19,279 nt of DNA, taken from an uncultured Oscillospiraceae bacterium (GTDB lineage: Bacteria > Bacillota > Clostridia > Oscillospirales > Oscillospiraceae). Position 1 is the first letter of the stretch. Each line of letters opens with the position of its first letter. The DNA lies in NCBI GenBank assembly GCA_910579725.1, contig CAJTUD010000054.1, positions 1 through 19,279 of the forward strand, written 5' to 3'. A model generated the notes under the pieces. That model ran no database searches. It was not told the origin of the DNA and saw nothing but the letters and a program-made list of their open reading frames with translations. The position numbers were made by a program, and so were the translations under genes. Shown piece after piece: positions 14,496 to 19,279 of this stretch.

Positions 14496-15175
14496 CATAG
14501 TTTGACAGGAACCGGCGCGTCTATTTCCAGACTTTCCGGCGTTGCCAGACAGTCGTAGGCATACACCGAAACCCCTGCCGCCGCCGCTGCCCGAAGGGCC
14601 GCTCCGAAAGCCGGATGGGTTGCATCGTTGGGTCGGAAAACGGAGGGACCTTTCATTTGAATAACGAAAAAGACCGCCCCGCGAAAGCCCTGTTCCACCG
14701 CGCGGCGGAGTCCGTTGAGATGCTTCACCCCCCGCTCCGTGGGCGCGTCGGGAAAGCGGACCTCACCGTCTTCCTCCAGAGTGACGCCCTTGACCTCTAC
14801 AAAATACGCTCCGGCAGGGTCCTCCAGAAGAAAGTCGAACCGGGAATCTCCCCAGGTAAACTCCGGACGGACCGCCGTCAGTCCGGGAAGAAACCGTCCC
14901 GCCGCCGCCCACTCGCCGAAGACCTTGTTGGGGGCCTGGGCATCCATGTTGATGAGCAGTCCGCCTTTCTCGACGGCAACCAGATCATACCGGGTTTTCC
15001 GGGCCGGGTTGTCCGAACGCTCCAGATAGACCGTTGCGCCGGGGAGGAGCAGCTCCCGGCACCGGCCGGTATTTTTGACATGGCAGACTTCTGTTTGGCC
15101 GTTTAAATCCACATGGGCGATAAAGCGGTTTGGCCGGGAGAGAAAGCGGGCTTTTTCTATGGCGCGGTACTGCAT
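14495..15175 (-). CDS. sfsA: SfsA family protein (putative DNA/RNA-binding nuclease-like)
   Basis: The 226-residue product matches SfsA, named for sugar fermentation stimulation in E. coli and structurally an OB fold plus a PD-(D/E)xK nuclease-like domain; its cellular role is not settled. Family motifs seen are RPNRFIAHV near residue 14, HVKNTGRC (32-39), RYDLVA (62-67), RPEFTWGDSRFDF (103-115), EVKGVTLE (127-134) and FPDAPTERG with KHL (141-152). D113 with E127 and K129 fit a nuclease-like active site. The ATG at 15175 has AGAGGTGG 4-6 nt upstream. It diverges from the oad operon. Confidence 0.93.
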   Translation of the reverse strand: MQYRAIEKARFLSRPNRFIAHVDLNGQTEVCHVKNTGRCRELLLPGATVYLERSDNPARKTRYDLVAVEKGGLLINMDAQAPNKVFGEWAAAGRFLPGLTAVRPEFTWGDSRFDFLLEDPAGAYFVEVKGVTLEEDGEVRFPDAPTERGVKHLNGLRRAVEQGFRGAVFFVIQMKGPSVFRPNDATHPAFGAALRAAAAAGVSVYAYDCLATPESLEIDAPVPVKL

Positions 15176-15237
15176 GGAGCCACCTCTATCTGACAGGAAA
15201 TTGTGGGGCGGTTCTCCCGCCCGGGTTTCACCCCGCC

Positions 15238-15246
15238 ATCATACCA
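15238..15246 (-). promoter_or_regulatory. Possible extended -10 promoter of sfsA
   Basis: On the minus strand TGG-TATGAT (15246-15238) forms an extended -10 box about 60 nt before the sfsA ATG; the -35 region is poor. The leader between it and the gene contains a 6-bp GC-rich hairpin GGGCGG/CCGCCC. Confidence 0.45.
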
Positions 15247-15313
15247 TAGCGGTACGAAAAAGAAAACCCCGGAAATCCTCCGAAAACTTGTCGGAAATAT
15301 GCAGGGAAAGGTA

Positions 15314-15342
15314 TTGAAATTTTCTGGAATCTTTGTTATACT
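15314..15342 (+). promoter_or_regulatory. oad operon promoter
   Basis: TTGAAA at 15314-15319 and TATACT at 15337-15342 are separated by exactly 17 nt. Transcription should start near 15349, giving a leader of about 100 nt. Confidence 0.8.
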
Positions 15343-15346
15343 GAAG

Positions 15347-15371
15347 ACAATTTCGCGCACGTGGAAATTGT
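15347..15371 (+). other. 5' leader hairpin of the oad operon
   Basis: ACAATTTC (15347-15354) and GAAATTGT (15364-15371) form a perfect 8-bp inverted repeat with a 9-nt loop, right at the expected transcription start. It could be a 5' mRNA-stabilising hairpin or, as DNA, an operator. No T-run follows. Confidence 0.65.
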
Positions 15372-15446
15372 TATGATTTTCACGAGGAAAGGGCGCGGCC
15401 CGCTCCGGCGGTCCCGCCACAACGTTTGAGAAGGAGGAACCACCTG

Positions 15447-15731
15447 ATGCCTGCTGAAGTGTCTATCCCGTTTGTTATCCTCATGGGTATTGGGACCGTC
15501 TTCTTCGGCTTGATCTGCATTATTCTGCTCAGCATGGCTATGAGCGCCATTTGCAGGTCAATGGGAGACAAGACGCCCGCGCCCGCTGCGGCCGCGCCGG
15601 CCTCTCCCGCTCCGCAAGCTGACGTGATCCCTAACCGCCAGGCCATGATCGCCGCCATCGCCGTCGCTGTCGCGGAAGAGATGGGGACCGATCCCGCCGG
15701 AATCCGCATCCTGTCCGTCAAAAAACTTTAA
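15447..15731 (+). CDS. oadG: Sodium-pumping decarboxylase gamma subunit (OadG type)
   Basis: The 94-residue protein has one N-terminal membrane helix (about 7-36) followed by an Ala/Pro-rich linker (52-64) and a short conserved C-terminal segment, IAAIAVAVAEEMG. This is the layout of gamma subunits of Na+-pumping decarboxylases, which anchor and assemble the complex and help in metal delivery. An AAGGAGG site 8-9 nt before ATG 15447 sets the start. It is the first gene of the operon, directly before the biotin carrier. Confidence 0.85.
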   Translation: MPAEVSIPFVILMGIGTVFFGLICIILLSMAMSAICRSMGDKTPAPAAAAPASPAPQADVIPNRQAMIAAIAVAVAEEMGTDPAGIRILSVKKL

Positions 15732-15754
15732 TTGAAGAAGAGAGGAAAAGAGCT

Positions 15755-16099
15755 ATGAAAAAGTACAAAGTAAACGTGAACGGCACCGTCTATGAAGTCA
15801 CCGTTGAGGCCATGGACGGCGCCGCCCCTGTTGCCGCTGCGCCTGCTGCGGCTGCTCCCGCCCCCGCTCCTGCGGCTCCCGCCGGCGGCGAGAAGGTTTC
15901 CGCCCCCATGCCCGGTACCATTCTGGACGTGCGTGTGAGCAACGGCGCGGCCGTGAAGAAGGGCGACATCCTCTTTATTCTGGAAGCCATGAAGATGGAG
16001 AACGAGATCATGGCTCCCTGCGACGGTACGATCGCATCCGTCAGCGTCACCAAGGGCGCGGCGGTGGATTCCGGCGCTCTGCTGTGTGTGATCGGCTAA
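15755..16099 (+). CDS. Biotin carrier protein of the sodium-pumping decarboxylase
   Basis: The 114-residue protein has an N-terminal strand region (MKKYKVNVNGTVYEVTVE), an Ala/Pro linker (23-44) and a C-terminal biotinyl domain starting SAPMPGTI. The biotinylated lysine is K80 in EAMKME. It shuttles the carboxyl group from the alpha subunit to the membrane beta subunit. In many species this domain is the C-terminus of OadA; here it is a separate gene, as in glutaconyl-CoA and methylmalonyl-CoA decarboxylases. ATG 15755 follows AGAGGAAAAGA. It lies 23 nt after oadG and 25 nt before oadB. Confidence 0.94.
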   Translation: MKKYKVNVNGTVYEVTVEAMDGAAPVAAAPAAAAPAPAPAAPAGGEKVSAPMPGTILDVRVSNGAAVKKGDILFILEAMKMENEIMAPCDGTIASVSVTKGAAVDSGALLCVIG

Positions 16100-16124
16100 G
16101 GCCGGCCACAGGGAGGAATACTAA

Positions 16125-17384
16125 ATGGACGCTATCATGAATTTTATTCAGGCGACCGGCTTCTATCAGATTGCCACCGGCAACTGGAAGGTACTGATCA
16201 TGATGTTCATTGCCTTCGCGCTGCTGTATCTGGCGATTGTGAAGAAGTTTGAGCCGCTGCTGTTGCTGCCGATTGCTTTCGGTATGCTGATTACCAACCT
16301 GCCCGGCGCGGAGATGTACCATGAGATTCTCTTTGCCGGAGGCCATGTCAACTGGGAAATCTTCGGCGGAACGCCCATTTCCGCTGAATTTATGGCGCAC
16401 CTGGAGGAGCTGGGCGTGTCCGAGGCTGTGCGGGGCACAGTATCGGTGGGACAATCCATCTCCGTGGGGTTGATTGACGTGCTGTATCTGGGTGTCAAGC
16501 TGGGCATTTACCCCTGTCTGATCTTTATGGGCGTGGGCGCGGGCACTGACTTCGGTCCCCTGATCGCCAATCCCAAGACCCTGCTTCTGGGCGCCGCCGC
16601 CCAGCTGGGCATCTTCATGACCTACGCGGGCTGCCGCATCTCCACCCTGTTCGACGCGGCTGAGGCCAGTTCCATCGGCATTATCGGCGGCGCAGACGGC
16701 CCCACGGCCATCTTTGTCACCAGCCGTCTGGCTCCTCACCTGTTGGGGCCCATCGCCGTAGCGGCTTACAGCTACATGGCCCTGGTGCCGGTGATTCAGC
16801 CCCCCATCATGCGGGCGCTGACCACTGCGGAGGAGAGAAAGATCGTCATGCGTCCTCTCCGTCAGGTGTCCAAGCGGGAAAAGATCCTGTTCCCCATTGT
16901 GGTTACTGTGTTTGTCGCGCTGCTGGTGCCCTCCGCCGGTCCTCTGATCGCCTGCCTGATGCTGGGCAACCTGTTTAAGGAGTCCGGCGTGGTGGAGCGT
17001 CTGAACAAGACCGCTCAGAATGAACTGATGAACATTGTCACCATCTTCCTGGGCATCTCTGTGGGCGCTACAGCTACCGCTACCACCTTCCTGTCCCTCC
17101 AGACCATTGCCATTATGCTCATGGGTGTGGTGGCCTTCGGGTTCGGTACTGCCGGCGGCGTACTGCTGGCCAAGTTCATGAACCTGTTCCTCAAGGAGAA
17201 GATCAATCCCCTCATCGGCTCCGCCGGTGTGTCCGCCGTACCTATGGCGGCCCGGGTTTCTCAGGTGGAAGGCCAGAAGGCCAATCCCGCCAACTTCCTG
17301 CTCATGCATGCAATGGGCCCCAACGTGGCAGGCGTCATTGGTTCCGCCATCGCCGCCGGTGTTTTGATGGCTCTGTTCGGTTAA
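16125..17384 (+). CDS. oadB: Sodium-pumping oxaloacetate decarboxylase beta subunit
   Basis: The 419-residue integral membrane protein decarboxylates carboxybiotin and exports Na+. Conserved regions are GVGAGTDFGPLIANP (136-150), the hairpin GIIGGADGPTAIF (185-197) with the essential aspartate (D191, matching D203 of the Klebsiella protein by motif), SYMALVPVIQPPIM (216-229), and near the C-terminus GSAGVSAVPMAARV and LLMHAMGPNVAG. About nine to eleven hydrophobic segments are present. A GGGAGGA site precedes ATG 16125. The beta subunits of oxaloacetate, methylmalonyl-CoA and glutaconyl-CoA decarboxylases are alike; the downstream alpha subunit points to oxaloacetate. Confidence 0.94.
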   Translation: MDAIMNFIQATGFYQIATGNWKVLIMMFIAFALLYLAIVKKFEPLLLLPIAFGMLITNLPGAEMYHEILFAGGHVNWEIFGGTPISAEFMAHLEELGVSEAVRGTVSVGQSISVGLIDVLYLGVKLGIYPCLIFMGVGAGTDFGPLIANPKTLLLGAAAQLGIFMTYAGCRISTLFDAAEASSIGIIGGADGPTAIFVTSRLAPHLLGPIAVAAYSYMALVPVIQPPIMRALTTAEERKIVMRPLRQVSKREKILFPIVVTVFVALLVPSAGPLIACLMLGNLFKESGVVERLNKTAQNELMNIVTIFLGISVGATATATTFLSLQTIAIMLMGVVAFGFGTAGGVLLAKFMNLFLKEKINPLIGSAGVSAVPMAARVSQVEGQKANPANFLLMHAMGPNVAGVIGSAIAAGVLMALFG

Positions 17385-17718
17385 TGGTTCTTTCTGCCGC
17401 TGTGCGGCGCGTGGCGAATCGTTTCTTTTCAGGAGCCTGGGGGTTTCTCGCCCCCGGACTCCCGCCTGCTTTTGCTCTGCGGCAAAAGCAGGCAAAAACA
17501 CGCGGACCACATGGTTCTGGATTCCTTGAATTGCGGGGGAGTTTCATATCGAGACTGACTTCTCTGTGGTCAGCGCTATGGGCCGCTTCCGGTTTATGTC
17601 TTGGCGCACAGTTCTGTCGATGGCACTTTTCCCGCGCAGGAAAAGTACACCCCGCCCCGGAAGGGGCGGAAAATCCTCCGCCGCCGTGGAATGGCGGCAT
17701 AAGAAAGGAGCTCTGTGA
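17385..17718. repeat. 334-nt non-coding, hairpin-rich insert between oadB and oadA
   Basis: At least six perfect or near-perfect hairpins stand in series: GCCGC/GCGGC (17396-17408); a GGGGG/CCCCC hairpin (17437-17457); a 12-bp hairpin GCCTGCTTTTGC/GCAAAAGCAGGC (17464-17493); ACTTTTCC/GGAAAAGT (17625-17646); CCGCCCC-GGAA-GGGGCGG (17652-17669); GCCGCC/GGCGGC (17680-17698). GACCACA (17505-17511) and TGTGGTC (17565-17571) form a wider inverted repeat. The two edges carry imperfect inverted termini. Long frames are open on both strands but show GC-driven, Arg/Pro/Ala-rich composition and no start signal worth trusting. It looks like an interspersed palindromic element rather than a gene. The oadA ribosome binding site lies at its right edge. 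Confidence 0.75.
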
Positions 17719-19179
17719 ATGGCAACAATGGAATTTCTGTCTAAGAAACCCCTCTTAATTACTGATACCATCCTCCGCGATGCCCACCAGTCTCAGGCGG
17801 CTACCCGCATGACCATCGAGGACATGCTCCCCGCCTGCGAGATTCTGGACTCCATCGGGTATTACTCCCTGGAGTGCTGGGGCGGAGCCACATTCGACGT
17901 GTGCATGCGCTTCCTCAACGAGGACCCCTGGGAGCGGCTGCGCACTCTCCGCAAGCATCTGCCCAACACCAAGCTGCAAATGCTCTTCCGCGGCCAGAAC
18001 ATCCTCGGTTACAAGCACTATGCCGACGACGTGGTAGACGCTTTCTGCCGCAAGTCCATTGAAAACGGCATTGACATCATCCGCATTTTCGACGCGCTCA
18101 ACGACGTGCGCAACCTGGAGCAGGCCATCAAGTCCACCAAGAAATACGGCGGCACTGTGGAGGCCACTCTGTCCTACACCATCTCCCCCATCCACAGCGA
18201 AGACTACTTCGTAAAGATGGCCAAGGAGCTGGAGCAGATGGGTGCGGATACCCTGTGCATCAAGGATATGGCCAACCTGCTGCTGCCCATGGATGCCTAC
18301 TCCCTGGTCAAGCGCCTGAAGGAAAGTGTGAAGATGCCCATCCACCTTCACACTCACAATACTACCGGTACCGGCGACATGGTTTACCTGATGGCCGCCT
18401 ATGCCGGCGTGGACATTGTGGACACCGCCTTGAGTCCCCTGGCCAACGGCACCGCCCAGCCCTCCACCGAGTCCCTGGTGGCCACTCTTCAGGGTACGGT
18501 CCGGGATACTAAGCTTGATCTGAACAAGATGAGCGACGCTGCCGTCCACTTCCGGAAAGTGGCTCAGCGGCTGAAGGACGCTGGTTCCCTGGACCCCAAG
18601 GTACTGAATGTAGACACCAACACCCTGCTCTATCAGGTGCCCGGCGGCATGCTTTCCAACCTCATCAGCCAGCTCAAGCAGGCCGGTAAGGAGGACAAGT
18701 ATTATGACGTGCTGGCGGAAATCCCCCGGGTCCGCGAGGACTACGGCTATCCTCCGCTGGTAACTCCCTCTTCCCAGATTGTCGGTACCCAGGCCGTGAT
18801 GAACATTATCATGGGCGAGCGCTACAAGACCTTCACTAAGGAGTCCCGGGCCGTCCTGAAGGGCGAGTACGGCGCACTGCCCGGCAAGGTCAATGAGGCT
18901 GTCCGGGCCAAAGCCGGCATCAAGCCTGAAGAGGTCATTACCTGCCGTCCGGCAGATCAGCTGGAGCCCGAACTGGAGAAGTACAAGGCCGAGTTCAAGG
19001 ATCTGGCCAAGAGCGAGGAGGACGTGCTCAGTCTGGCGCTGTTCCCCCAGGTTGCTCCCAAGTTCCTGGCCTGGAGAGACGGTCCGCACGATGAGCCTGC
19101 TCCTGCTCCCGCCCCTGCCGCCAAGCCCGCCGCCTCCAATGGCGTGCGCGAGCTGTATGTGGATGATAAGAGCCTTTGA
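17719..19179 (+). CDS. oadA: Oxaloacetate decarboxylase alpha subunit (carboxyltransferase, no biotin domain)
   Basis: The 486-residue protein is a carboxyltransferase TIM barrel of the pyruvate carboxylase/OadA/5S transcarboxylase family. It shows TDTILRDAHQSQAATRM (15-31, metal ligand D16), GGATFD (55-60), LFRGQNILGY (89-98), the carboxylated-lysine motif CIKDMA (K182) and the metal-binding HTH (211-213). It moves the carboxyl of oxaloacetate to biotin, releasing pyruvate. It lacks the C-terminal biotinyl domain of many OadA proteins; it keeps an Ala/Pro linker near residues 461-474 and ends after a short tail, so it must use the carrier encoded upstream. AAAGGAG lies 8 nt before ATG 17719. 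A transcarboxylase 5S subunit is a less likely alternative, given oadB and oadG. Confidence 0.92.
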   Translation: MATMEFLSKKPLLITDTILRDAHQSQAATRMTIEDMLPACEILDSIGYYSLECWGGATFDVCMRFLNEDPWERLRTLRKHLPNTKLQMLFRGQNILGYKHYADDVVDAFCRKSIENGIDIIRIFDALNDVRNLEQAIKSTKKYGGTVEATLSYTISPIHSEDYFVKMAKELEQMGADTLCIKDMANLLLPMDAYSLVKRLKESVKMPIHLHTHNTTGTGDMVYLMAAYAGVDIVDTALSPLANGTAQPSTESLVATLQGTVRDTKLDLNKMSDAAVHFRKVAQRLKDAGSLDPKVLNVDTNTLLYQVPGGMLSNLISQLKQAGKEDKYYDVLAEIPRVREDYGYPPLVTPSSQIVGTQAVMNIIMGERYKTFTKESRAVLKGEYGALPGKVNEAVRAKAGIKPEEVITCRPADQLEPELEKYKAEFKDLAKSEEDVLSLALFPQVAPKFLAWRDGPHDEPAPAPAPAAKPAASNGVRELYVDDKSL

Positions 19180-19191
19180 TGGATTGAATAG

Positions 19192-19221
19192 AGAGAGGAC
19201 CGCCCATGGGCGGTCCTCTCT
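19192..19221 (+). repeat. 30-bp perfect palindrome after oadA (composite hairpin element, copy 2)
   Basis: A fully self-complementary 30-bp sequence (arms AGAGAGGACCGCCC and its complement around a central AT) begins 13 nt after the oadA stop. As RNA it forms a strong stem but is not followed by T. It is the first part of the composite element also seen at 5925-5992 on the minus strand. Confidence 0.85.
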
Positions 19222-19226
19222 GCGTG

Positions 19227-19255
19227 TCAAAAAAGTGGCTACGCCACTTTTTTGA
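19227..19255 (+). terminator. Terminator of the oad operon, symmetric
   Basis: TCAAAAAAGTGGC (19227-19239) and GCCACTTTTTTGA (19243-19255) pair perfectly over 13 bp with the 3-nt loop TAC. The A-run and T-run flank a GTGGC/GCCAC core, so it can terminate transcription in both directions. The remaining 24 bases of the window show nothing I can identify. Confidence 0.88.
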
Positions 19256-19279
19256 GGAAAGGGATCGGGCCGAGTTCGG

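Noticed and set aside
15373..15429. An 18-codon leader ORF (MIFTRKGRG...) before oadG
   Set aside because: There is no ribosome binding site and no codon run suggesting attenuation, and the region after it forms no terminator.
17335..17758. Open frames of about 120 codons on both strands across the oadB-oadA gap
   Set aside because: They overlap each other and the ends of oadB and oadA, have Arg/Pro/Ala-rich composition, are made largely of inverted repeats and lack ribosome sites. They are most likely by-products of GC-rich repeat DNA.
16047..19230. Long minus-strand frames (close to 490 codons each) opposite oadB and oadA
   Set aside because: They are His/Gln/Gly-rich mirror frames of strongly conserved plus-strand genes, with no motifs or start signals.

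Overview
The window looks like chromosomal DNA from a moderately GC-rich Clostridia species (Bacillota), most likely Oscillospiraceae of the Flavonifractor/Pseudoflavonifractor/Lawsonibacter type. The evidence is strong AGGAGG-type ribosome binding sites, Clostridia-like promoters (TTGACA/TATACT, TG-extended -10), a NifU-like IscU with an Rrf2-family IscR, MATE exporters, and a split sodium-pumping decarboxylase operon. The genus is an inference; no rRNA or other marker is present. I found no tRNA, rRNA, CRISPR array, transposase or phage module.

Layout. 1-263 (-): N-terminus of an unrecognised protein. 375-1313 (-): thioredoxin reductase trxB. 1464-1946 (+): a small low-complexity lipoprotein. 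2000-5699 (-): tightly overlapping operon polA - rimI - second GNAT acetyltransferase. 5700-6109: non-coding, with the polA promoter and a long hairpin element. 6110-7522 (-): MATE exporter 1. 7819-10344 (+): YtrA-type GntR repressor, ABC ATPase and two ABC-2 permeases. 10579-11940 (+): MATE exporter 2, whose promoter is followed at once by an intrinsic terminator, a candidate attenuator. 12003-14327 (-): Fe-S assembly cluster iscR - iscS - iscU. 14495-15175 (-): sfsA. 15447-19179 (+): sodium-pumping oxaloacetate decarboxylase operon in the order gamma, biotin carrier, beta, alpha, with a 334-nt hairpin-rich non-coding insert between beta and alpha. 19192-19255: tandem perfect hairpins closing that operon.

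How it works together. The Oad proteins would decarboxylate oxaloacetate and use the energy to export Na+. The alpha subunit transfers the carboxyl to biotin on the free-standing carrier, and the beta subunit decarboxylates carboxybiotin while pumping Na+. The isc cluster builds Fe-S clusters and appears self-controlled: the same 18-bp inverted repeat, TCCTAT-N6-ATAGGA, lies in the promoters of both iscR and iscS. The GntR/ABC cassette between two MATE genes looks like a ligand- or stress-inducible export region.

Most genes are well-known families. The less ordinary signals are non-coding: a composite hairpin element seen twice (about 5925-5992 on -, 19193-19255 on +), the hairpin array inside the oad operon, the paired IscR-type operators, and the promoter-proximal terminator before MATE 2. 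I saw no clear case for a wholly new protein-based system.
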